Below, piece by piece: positions 48,121 through 56,740 of a DNA stretch of 64,000 bases. The translations under genes were made by a program, and so were the position numbers. The stretch is from Termitomyces sp. T153. Lineage: Eukaryota > Basidiomycota > Agaricomycetes > Agaricales > Lyophyllaceae. The notes under the pieces are model-generated. The model saw nothing but the letters and a program-made list of their open reading frames with translations, was not told the origin of the DNA and made no database searches. The DNA is taken from contig JACKQL020000041.1 of NCBI GenBank assembly GCA_018296165.2, positions 413,466 through 477,465 of the forward strand. The letters are read 5' to 3'. The first letter of the stretch is position 1, and each line of letters starts with the position of its first letter.

Positions 48121-48895
48121 TGATGGCCAGATTGTTTGTTACAAGGCTTGCCTAGTTGCCAAGGGTTTCAAACAACAATTTAGTATCAATTACACCAAAA
48201 CTTTTGCTCCTACTGTCTATGCTACCACACTTTGAATCCTTCCTTCAATCACAGCTTTGCATGGCACCATCATTGAGCAAGCTGATGTCAAAAATACTTA
48301 TCTCAATTCCTCACTCAAAGAGGACAAAATTATTTATATGTAATTTCCCCCTTTCTATTGACACTTTCACAACTTACCTCCAGAATTTGAAAAGTTGCCT
48401 GACTCCAAGCTTGCTTGTAAACTCAGGTACCTGCTCTACAGCACCAAGCAAGGCACCCACCACTGGTATAAAGAAATGTGCCAATCTTTTCTAGATCTCA
48501 GCTATTCAGTCTGCCAAGCTGACATTGCTGTGTTCTACAAAGTCAATGGAGATGGATTCACCATTGTTGCCATTGCCACTGACAATTTTACCACTATTGG
48601 TAATTCTACTGACACCACATTCCTCATCAAGAAACAGTTTAGTGAACACTTTGAGATTGTCAATCTTGGCCCTATCAACTGGCTTCTTGGAGTTAGCCTC
48701 TCTCACAACTTGAATGACTGCACCATTGTGCTCAGTCAACAAGCTTACATTGAACAGATTATCAAATGTTTTGGTCTTGAAGATGCAAGGATTTCAATCA
48801 CCCCCATAGAACCTGGAGCCAATTTCTCTCTGACTCCCATTCTGTCTTGCCAATCCTTCCTTTACCCACTGAGAAGACTCACTACTATGAAATAA
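48121..48895 (+). pseudogene. copia B reverse transcriptase palm and thumb
   Basis: 48395-48895 reads LRYLLYSTKQGTHHWYKEM, QADIAVFYKVNGDGFTIVAI and ATDNFTTIGNS, where the catalytic pair appears as Asp-Asn instead of Asp-Asp. Then FSEHFEIVNLGPINWLLGV and QQAYIEQIIKCFGLEDA, all diagnostic of copia RT. Between 48121 and 48394 the frame is broken in several places. It would copy element RNA to cDNA; this copy cannot. Confidence 0.8.
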
Positions 48896-49183
48896 TTGGT
48901 TCTCTCATGTATGCTGCCATCATGACATGTCCCAATATTGCATATGCAGTTTCTGTTCTTTCTCAGTACCTTGATTCCCCCAGAACAACCCACATGATAG
49001 CTGTCACTTGTGTCTTTTGTTACCTATGTGGTACTCTCAACAAGAAATTGGTTCTTGGTGGTCAGGACCCTAAAGTCTTAGGCTATTCTGATGCTGACTG
49101 GATTGTCACTTCATCTTAGGCTTTGCATTCTTCATCAGATTTTGTGCCATTTCTTGGAGTTCCAAGAAACAACCCATCATCAC
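48896..49183 (+). pseudogene. copia B RNase H, first part
   Basis: GSLMYAAIMTCPNIAYAVSVLSQY and GYSDADW (RNase H Asp residues) are followed by a TAG at 49117 and then, in another frame, SWSSKKQ-type sequence up to solo LTR J. Confidence 0.75.
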
Positions 49184-50450
49184 TGTCAGGTTCCACTAAC
49201 CATGGGGGCTCAGCTGCACTGGGCAAATTGTTACTAGGTGGACATAATTCCCACACTGATAACTGGGCACTTGGAGAGGTCCTAAACATAGGGGACTTGG
49301 GAGGATAAGTGATAGGGAGTGATCCAAACAAGTCTGAGGTGGTCTGGAGAAGTCTAGGACAAGTTGCAGAGAAAGGGGCAGGCTTGATGGGGCATCAGGT
49401 ACAAGTCTGGAAGCAAATATTGTAGGTGTGGAGTAAGCAGAGGTTACACAAGTGATGGGAGTGGAGGCTATGCAAGTAATGGGAGTGGAGGCTATGCAAG
49501 TGATGGGAGCAGAGGCTATGTGAGGGATGGAAGCAGAGGCTACACAAGTGATGGGAGTGGAGGCTATGCAAGTGATGGGAGCAGAGCCAGAGCTTGATGG
49601 GGGATCAACAGAGGTTGATAGCTTTCAGGGCCAAGCAAATAACAAGGTCCAGAGTTGGTTTAAAGAATGTTTGAGGTTTGTAATCATAAGCATGGAGTTC
49701 ATAAAGGCATTAAGGTTGAAAGGACTTGAGCATGATGAAGGAAACAGATCAAACAAGATGAGACAGAGCTGAACAGAATGAGGCAGAGTAAGACAAGATT
49801 GAGATGAGAACAAAAAGAGATTCAGGTGGAGATATGAAATGATAACAAGAACAATAACAGAGATAGAGACAAGACAAGACCAGGAGACTGAGAGAAGAGG
49901 AAATGTAGCATGGAACACAAAACAAGAGATAGAAACAATTAGAAACACATCAGGTAAGGCAATATCAAGACTAGAGTATGAGGAGCTACTCTACAACTTA
50001 TATACTGACTACTGGGGTGCTCCAGGGGACAGCAGGTGTGGTGGCGGGGCTTGGCAGAGCTCAGCAGAGTCAACAGGTGTTGGTTGTGATTAGGGATGGG
50101 CTGCATTGATATATTGATGGGATCAGTTGAGAATGCAGGCTGCTCTGAGGTCATCATGGTACTCCAGAGTAGGTTGGGGAAACCAGGGTGATGAGTTGAT
50201 AACATGTGATGGAGTCAGGAATGGTGGGAGATAGTTTCAGGGGAGCCAGGGGAAGCATTGGCAGCTGTGGAGAAGTTGTTGGAGTTGGCCAGGGGGCCAT
50301 TAGAGTTAGTCAAAGAAGCATCAGAGTTAGCCAGAGTGGATGCAGAGGGTAGATGAGGGTTTGGGAAGGTTGATGGGTTGTTAGGGGAGGCTCTGGGGGA
50401 GTGGGCAGGTTGGGAATGATGTGCGGGGGTCCAGGGAGTGGGTCATGACA
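49184..50450 (-). repeat. Solo LTR J (family 1) in copia RNase H
   Basis: 1267 bp, TGTCAGGTTCCACTAACC...GGGTCATGACA on the plus strand, with no internal domain attached. Flanks are ATCAC and ATCAG, an imperfect duplication. About 75 bp of RNase H expected after KKQPIIT is missing, so the junction may have been altered. It has a 24-bp-type tandem repeat (GGAGGCTATGCAAGTGATGG core) at 49450-49585. Confidence 0.85.
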
Positions 50451-50742
50451 ATCAGAACTTTCCTTTTTCTATTTGCATTCCTTACCTACTAATCTCTTTT
50501 GTGATAATCAGAGTACCATTTGCCTTTCCAAGGATGCTACCTTTCATGCTCATACTAAACACATCGACATTCATTTTCACTTCATTTGCCAGACTGTCTC
50601 TTCCAGTCATTTCCAACTCCACTATATTCCCACTCTCAATATGATCATGGATATCTTCACCAAGTTCCTTGTCTGTGTTGAGTTCAAGAAATTCCATGAA
50701 CTTCTCAGTGTTATCTAGTCCCCTGCTCATATCAAGAGGGAG
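50451..50742 (+). pseudogene. copia B RNase H end and polypurine tract
   Basis: LPTNLFCDNQSTICLSKDA, FHAHTKHIDIHFHFI and NMIMDIFTKFL form the typical end of copia RNase H. The stop at 50716 is followed by the purine tract AAGAGGGAG directly before the 3' LTR. Confidence 0.85.
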
Positions 50743-51758
50743 TGTTGAGGATATGTGGGCATATACCAGACATTCACCTACTTACCATTGCTTAGTATGT
50801 TTTCCATCTGATTCCAGTACATCACACCTCAGTTGTCATGACCCATTCCATTCCCCTCTTCCCTTCACCATTATCCAACCTCAGATTCTATACAGTCCCT
50901 CTCTAAATCTCAGCCACACCCCCAGATCTTAGCCACAGTCCTGTTTCAGCCACATCCAGGTTTTAGCCACCTCTAGGACCACTTTTCCTGTTCCAGATCA
51001 TTCCCACAGGCACAGATTACTTCCACAGGTTCCAGATCACTTCCACAGGTTCCAGATCACTTCCACCTGTTCCAGATCACTTCCACCTGTTCCAAATCAC
51101 TTCCACAGGTTCCAGATCACTTCCACCTGTTCCAGATCACTTCCACCTGTTCCAAATCACTTCCACAGGTTCCAGATCACTTCCACAGGTTCCAGATCAC
51201 TTCCACAGGTTCCAGATCACTTCCAGGATTGCTTCCCTTGTTCCAGATTGCTTTTTCATGACTTAGATCACTTCCTGCTATGACTTAGATCACTTCCATC
51301 TTCTCCTTTTGGCAGTGTCCTACAGCTATATAAGGTCCCTTAGTCTGTAGCTACACCCCAGCCTTGACATTATCTGATATCTTGTTTGTGTTCTGTTGTT
51401 ATCTGATCTTCTCTCCATTCATTACTCACTCTCATTTCTTAGTTTCTTAGTTTCTTTCCCTATTTACATACTTGCTGTTGGCATCACCTCCCCAAGGTGG
51501 TTTTGGCTCCTGTAAGAGTCCCCCTCCAGGACTGTGGTCCTGACATCAGTGTTTAACTCTCATCTAGGTGTAAGTCCCCATAGTTATATTCACTTACTAC
51601 ACTTACTGACATACTGTAGTTACATTGCATTCTTGCAAGTACATATTAATATATTCAGTGTTTAACTCTCACTGAAGTTTACATTGCATTCTCACAGTCT
51701 CACAACTTACTCTAGCCTACCTGTCACTACTCCTCCCACAACCAGCCCCTGCTCAACA
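50743..51758 (+). repeat. 3' LTR of copia B, interrupted by K
   Basis: 50743-50833 and 51551-51758 together match the 5' LTR (5720-6013). It begins TGTTGAGGATATG and ends CTCAACA, followed by resumed gag of A. Confidence 0.85.
50834..51545 (+). repeat. Solo LTR K with 20-bp tandem repeat
   Basis: 712 bp, TGTCATGACC...GTCCTGACA, with perfect TSD TCAGT (50829-50833 and 51546-51550). Its ends and TATATAA/AGCCTTGACATTA promoter (51327 and 51360) show a distant relation to family 1, but the body differs. About a dozen units of a 20-bp repeat (CAGATCACTTCCAC core) lie at 50985-51230. Confidence 0.85.
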
Positions 51759-51929
51759 AACAATGCTCCAGACCCCACAGAAGACCAGGAGGCCCTATGC
51801 ACAAACAAGATTTGGAACAGACCCTGGATTAACATACTAGAGGAGACTCAGGAGAAGCAACAAAAGAAGGGCACATGCATTTTATGTGGTGAGCAAGGAC
51901 ATTTCATTGGCAGTTGCCCTAAATGCTAG
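51759..51929 (+). pseudogene. gypsy A gag, C-terminal zinc knuckle
   Basis: Gag of A resumes after copia B and encodes EDQEALCTNKIWNRPWIN, then a CCHC knuckle CILCGEQGHFIGSC (C-x2-C-x4-H-x4-C) and the stop TAG at 51927. It matches the end of E's gag. Confidence 0.8.
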
Positions 51930-52039
51930 GTGATGGGACATGCTGTGTGAACTATCAATAGATAAGACTGTAACTATCAGTTTACAGAAAATGACTCAGT
52001 GGTTTAGATCTCAAAGATGCACTAGATTGCAGATCAGAC

Positions 52040-52591
52040 ACTGATGTCTTCTCTGCCCCAGCTGCATTCCTCTGTGCAATGGTTCTCTCTCCAGACACCC
52101 TCCCAGCACACCTCTCCTCCTACTTTTCACACCCTCCTCCTCTGCATCACCCTTCCCTTCTCTGCCAACTCTGTATCCACTCTGGTTGATAGTAGCACCA
52201 CCAACAACTTTATTGATGAATCCCTGGCAGCACTTGCTCTCCAACACTTCTGGCACCTCTCCACCTCTATCCTCCTCAAGCCTTCAATGGCAATCCTACT
52301 TCCACTGGAGACATCACACACTACATGGGAACAACCATGACCTTTGCCAACAGATGATGACAGGACCTCCAGCTACTAGTCACCAAACTACATGCCTCCA
52401 TTCCCATTGTTCTAGGCTTTTCATGGCTCTACTCCACCAACCCCTGCATTGACTGGCCCAGTCTCACCCTCCACCTCAACTGGGATAGCCCAACCAACTC
52501 AGGACCAGTCCCTTTCCATGTCTCACCTCACTCTGAGGACTCTGGAGGCACCACTGATGCTCCTCAGACCCCTCCACAGCTCCGCTCAAAG
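52040..52591 (+). pseudogene. gypsy A first protease domain
   Basis: VDSSTTNNFIDESLAALAL near 52178 corresponds to the first retropepsin copy of E (also DSS in place of DSG). TPPQLRSK at the end corresponds to the linker before E's second protease. Frame changes occur after LLKPSMA. Similarity to A-type orientation stops at about 52592. Confidence 0.7.
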
Positions 52592-53191
52592 TTGTGAAAA
52601 GTGGCCATGGACATAGGAGAGCTCCTACCCAGCTATCTAGGGACCCTGGTCATGCTAGTGGCCTAAATGGAAGTTGACTTGGTTGGAGACATGAGAAGGG
52701 AGGTTCTGGAGAAGGGGAGGGAGTGAAATGGCCTAGTCTTCATTCCTTGTGCCTGTCTTTTGGACCATTAGCATGACTATTATGTAGCATTCTGTACCTG
52801 TAGCCTGTTTCTATAATCTCTTAGACTTCCCATTTGGCTGATGTGAAAGAACTAGGTTTCAGATTATGTGAGAGGGATAAGAAGTAAAAAATGCAGGGAG
52901 TTCCTGGTGAGAGTTGAATCCCTAATACATTTAGAGGCAGGGGGTTACCCCCACCAATGCCATCTATATGAGCTAGTCCCAGGAATCCCAGGGCTTGGTG
53001 GGGTGTTGTTGGTGGAAGTTCCAGAGTTTGGCAGAGGTGCCAGAGAGGTTTGCAGAGTTTCCAAGTGTTGTCCTTAGATCCATAGCCCTTTCCAACAGAC
53101 CAACTAGTGGAGTCAACTGCAAATGAAGTGGGACTCAAGAATATGGTTGACTTTGTAGTTGTACTTGTCCTTGACTTTGATGAATGGTGGT
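52592..53191 (-). mobile_element. Gypsy fragment F: tail of a minus-strand element
   Basis: From 52592 to 52726 the plus strand encodes the C-terminus of the antisense gene (MDIGELLPSYLG...EVLEKGRE). From 52821 to 53191 the minus strand encodes a damaged chromodomain (KVKDKYNYKV, GKGYGSKDNTWKL). This is the same tail-to-tail arrangement as in E, so F is a minus-oriented family-1 element joined head-on to A. E is inserted at 53192 in its chromodomain region; the rest of F would lie beyond the window. Confidence 0.75.
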
Positions 53192-54189
53192 TGTCAGGTT
53201 CTGCTGACGATGGGGGCTCAGTACACTGGCAAGTCCTTACTAGGTGGACGCAATGTCCTGCACTTATAACCAGGTGTCCGGAGTTGGAGCAGAGGTGGGG
53301 AAAGCTTGCGAGGGGGTTCCTAGGGAAAGTGGCCTGAGTAAGTCCTGAATGGTCTGGAGGAGTCTAAGACCAAAGGTACTGGTCATTGACTCAGGGTGGG
53401 TGTCAGGGCTAGTTTGTGGGCGCGCAAATAGATTGCAGGGTAAGTGGAGGTTTCTCGGGTGATGGGGGCAGGGTCGGAGCTGGATAGGGGATTTCCAGGG
53501 CTTGAGGGGTCCTGGGGCCAAGCAGGGAGCAAGGGTCAGAGTTGTCGTAAGAATGTTCAGGTTGTGGCATGTGCGCAGAGTTTGTACTGATGTAGGGAGC
53601 AAGAGGAACTTAGAAAAACAAAGGAAATATGTACAGTCGAGATGAGACGGAGATGAGATGAGACTGAGGAAAAAGATAGATTCAAAACTTAAAAACAGAA
53701 ACAGAGATGAGACTAGAGACGAAACATAGGAAACCAGTAAATGTAATATCAAGACTAAAGTTTGAGGAGTTATTCTACGACTTATATACTGACTACTGGG
53801 TACTTTGGAGGGCAGCGGATATGGTGGTGGGGGTCGACGGAGCTGTGCGGAGTCAATGGGTGTCGGGTACAATCCAAGGTCGGGCCATGGCGGTATTCTG
53901 ATGGGATCAGTTGGAGGCGCAGCCGCTCCGGGGACGTCGTGACACTCCGGGACGGGTCAGGTAAACTAGGGTAGGGGGTCGGGGATGTATGATGTGGCCA
54001 GGAATGGTGGGGGAAGGTTTCAGGGGGAATGTTGATGGCTACAGAGAGAGAGTTGGAGTTGCTGTTGGGGTTTGCTGGAGAAGCATCGGAGTTATCCAGT
54101 GTGGGCGTGAAAGTGTGGGTGGGGTTCAGGGGAGTTAGATGGGAAGTTGTGAGGGGTTGGGAGCAGTGTCTAGGGAGTGGGTTGTGACA
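53192..54189 (-). repeat. 3' LTR of E
   Basis: 998 bp. Over the first 109 bp it differs from the 5' LTR at 12 positions, every one a transition. Confidence 0.9.
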
Positions 54190-54399
54190 TTACCCCCCCT
54201 TCAGCGTCGAGACCCTCGAGACACAGGGAGCGAGTCGGGGATCGGTAGGGCATGGGAATCAAAGTTGATCAATATTGATCAAACCACAGCAAGTGGCAGC
54301 ATGGGGAAGGAAGTCAAGGTGCGGCTGCTATTTGTCAGGGGCTCCTTCCTAAGTTATTAAAAGAGGTGGACGCACCCGGGGGTCCCCCAACTTGTTGTA
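54190..54399 (+). promoter_or_regulatory. Purine tract of E and putative antisense promoter
   Basis: Minus-strand TGAAGGGGGGGTAA (54190-54203) is the purine tract. Between it and the antisense ATG lie CAATATTGATCA (54269) and ATTAAAAG (about 54355), both conserved at matching places in C, D and H, suggesting a separate promoter for the antisense gene. Confidence 0.5.
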
Positions 54400-56096
54400 A
54401 TGTCTTCTTCAGCTTATTCTCCCACAGCATCTAGGTCACCGTCTCCGCCATCCCAGCCGTTGTCTTCCAAAGATTCAGAGGGTCACCCAGATCACCATCA
54501 GGTCGAGGCAATGTACCGTAGTCATGAGTGCAGTCTGTCTCATGTACCCCAGAATACTGATTGCTCCTTCGCAGAGTTGTCCGTGGCCGTGGTTGGTCCC
54601 TCAGGGCCACTGTCTGGCATGGATGCAACACAGCCACCAGCGGGCGTGGCCCCTTCTACGCACTCCAAGTCTGGCATTCGTCTGGGGGTGGTCTGGCTTG
54701 TCCCAGAGGGTTTGAGGGTGGTACAGGTGGAGGTGACGCCGGAGCAGTTTGCCAAGGCGGTGGGTCAGGTGAGGGGTCCCCCCACCCTCAAGTGGTGTCA
54801 GGCAGCAGCCCCGGTGAGTGGCTACTTAGCATTATATTTCCCAGACCAACATGCCCCTGCAGTGTGTGTCTTGTACCTGACAAGGGGAGCAGTGTGAATT
54901 TGAGGAACCTGCATTGGGGGTATGGCGGGACATGTCGGTGTGCCTTCTGTGCCATTCACGGCATGAGAAGTGCTCTGTCACCCTGAGTTGGCAGGCCATC
55001 TGCGTCGCAGCGGAGCAAGGGTGGAATTGGGGCTGGGTCACAGCGCAGCTGGAGGAAGGGTGGAAGGGCAGGGTGTCGGGGAGGGTCTCTGGGGCTGGGG
55101 AAGGGGAACGGGTTAGCATGCCTGCCATGAAGGTGGGCCCCCCGCAGGGTGGGCAGAGGGAGGGGGCCCCATCCACGCAGGAGAAAGGGAAACGGAGAGC
55201 GTCCCCTTCACCCAAGGCAGGTCCCAGTAAGCGGGTGCAGGGTGAGCAAGTAATGGGGGGCCCCCCTGGTTCCGTGGTGTACTCCCCTACATCCAAAGCC
55301 CCCATTGAGCAGTCCACAGATAAGTCGTGGTTGGTTGCGGAGGCCTATCTGCGGTGTCGGGTAGAGAGCTTGGAATGGTTGTTGGTCACACGCAAGGAGG
55401 AGATTCAGGAGGTATGGGAGGAGAGGGACAGGGCTCAACAGGAGTTGGATGGGGTTTGGAGGGAATGGGACTTGGCGTGGAAAGACAAGGATGTTGCTGT
55501 CAGGACTGCTGCGGAGCGATTGTCTCGTCTGCAGGAGTTGGAGGTGCGGACGGTGCATTTGCAGGCTTGGGTGGAGGTGGCAGAGGTGGCGACACAGCAG
55601 GCAGGAGGTTCAGGAGTGCAGGAGACCCAGCAGGGTTCCAGTGCTGGGGAAGTCTGGGCGGTGGCGGAGAGGGCGCGGTGGCAGGAGGAATGGCTTGCCA
55701 ACAAGGTGGCCTCGGGCCGGCGAGGAGTTCTTTGTGAGTGGTTTCCCTGCTTCCTGTCTCCTAAGCACAGATTCAGTTTCCATAGACTGGGCCAGGGAGC
55801 ATCGCATCCTTCTCGACGGAGTGTCAGCAGTGCTGGGGTCCATCCATGATGGGTTGGCGAGGATGCCTGGGGACCTTCCGCCAGAGTTAGGTCAAGGGGT
55901 TACGCAGATGGGGCATCTGTTGGCAGGGCATCGGCAGAGGGTGACGGCAGACCCTGGAGCATGGTGGGAGATGGCGATGGATGTGGGGGAACCGCTTCCC
56001 AGGCAACCCAAGGTTCTGGCGATGGTAGTGGTGCAGTTGGAAGTGTTCATGGTGGGGAGGGTAGCAGGGTTTGGGTCAGAGGGGGAGGGGGAGTGA
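54400..56096 (+). pseudogene. Antisense accessory gene of E (long form with zinc cluster)
   Basis: Exons 54400-54523, 54605-54813, 54845-55733 and 55786-56096 join to exactly 511 codons. Introns are 81, 31 and 52 bases. Intron 1 has donor ATGAGT where its relatives have GTAAGT or GTGAGC, and it also reads through in frame. Exon 2 encodes VWLVPEGLRVVQVEVTPEQF. Exon 3 opens with the zinc cluster C-x2-C-x6-C-x15-C-x2-C-x6-C (residues 118-154), broken by one TGA (CGA origin likely) at residue 123. Next come a basic segment (GKRRASPSPKAGPSKR) and about 110 residues rich in Glu, Arg, Gln and Trp that look coiled-coil (EEIQEVWEERDRAQQE). Exon 4 is the conserved WAREHRILLDGV module. Product is probably nuclear and DNA- or RNA-binding, by inference only. 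Confidence 0.7.
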
Positions 56097-56326
56097 GGGG
56101 AACTTGGACCCCATTGTTGAATCGTTCTCTGTCCATCCTTGTTCGATATGTATATTCACCATTTCTCGCTATACATTTTTTTTTTGGTCCTTCTGCTGAG
56201 TGTGGGAGGTTTCAGATAGAGCAAGGAGAGGAGTAAGTGAAAACATGTAGGAGAGTACTGGTGGGAGTTGAATCCCTGGTGAACCCAGAGGCGGGGGTTA
56301 TGCCCACTACTGCCATCTGTGTTGGA
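56097..56326. other. Tail-to-tail spacer of E
   Basis: 230 bp between the stop of the antisense gene and the stop of pol. Contains a T-run (56169-56179) and AT-rich sequence suitable for transcript ends. No gene. Confidence 0.5.
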
Positions 56327-56740
56327 TCAGTCCTGGGGGTTCCGGAGCTTGGTGGGATTTTGTCGGTGGAAGTCCCAAAGTTTGTCGGGGGCTCTGTTGA
56401 GGTTCTTCTGGGGTTCCCATGTGTTGTCCTCAGGTCTGTAGCCCTTCCAGTGGACCAGGTACTGGAGTCGGCCACAGACTATCCAGGAGTCGAGGATCTC
56501 ATTGACCTCATAGTGATACTTGTCCTCGACTTTGATGGGGGGCGGTCGGCTGGGGCATTGGCCAGGGAAGGGGTCTGGGGCGTGCCTTTCAAGGAGTCGA
56601 ACGTGGAACACAGGGTGGAGGCCCTTCAGGCCCGGAGGCAGGTCGAGCTTGTAAGCGTGGGTGGACACCTTCCAGAGGATCTTGAATGGGCCGAGGCGTT
56701 TGTGATTGAGTTTGATGGAAGGCCTCCAGGTCTTAAGATT
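56327..56740 (-). pseudogene. E integrase tail (GPY/F) and chromodomain
   Basis: 56668-56327 reads [22 protein letters not shown], the end of the integrase GPY/F region. The chromodomain follows from about 56530: [34 protein letters not shown] and LWDFH, with aromatic cage positions Tyr, Trp and Trp present. Chromodomains steer chromovirus integration to heterochromatin marks, which fits the nested landscape here. Stop TGA at 56329-56327. Confidence 0.85.

Larger units (their letters stand above)
5720..51758 (+). mobile_element. Ty1/copia element B, split by D, J and K
   Basis: Contains LTR, initiator-tRNA-type primer site, gag with zinc knuckle, protease, GAG-pre-integrase, integrase, reverse transcriptase, RNase H, purine tract and LTR, in the copia order with integrase before reverse transcriptase. 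It lies in gag of A. D is inserted in the protease region at 7247, solo LTR J in RNase H and solo LTR K in the 3' LTR. LTRs are about 294 and 299 bp without K. Its own target-site duplication is not recognisable. Catalytic residues are lost, so it is inactive. Confidence 0.9.
1550..52591 (+). mobile_element. Outer Ty3/gypsy element A, interrupted and truncated
   Basis: Oldest visible layer. It has a family-1 5' LTR, primer site, gag (split by insertion L and by copia B), the gag zinc knuckle and the first protease domain. It then ends abruptly at about 52592, where sequence of the opposite orientation (F) begins. Reverse transcriptase, integrase and a 3' LTR of A are absent. Nearly every CG dinucleotide has been lost, many frames are broken, and protein similarity to element E is the basis for each domain call. 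The left target-site duplication cannot be paired because the right end is missing. Confidence 0.8.

Noticed and set aside
50985..51230. CRISPR-like array of short direct repeats
   Set aside because: Units are contiguous without unique spacers, inside an LTR of a eukaryotic genome; a minisatellite.
54561..54986. 141-codon plus-strand frame overlapping exon 2 of E's antisense gene
   Set aside because: Alternative frame; the exon 2 frame used here is the one matched in D and preserved by the splice phases.
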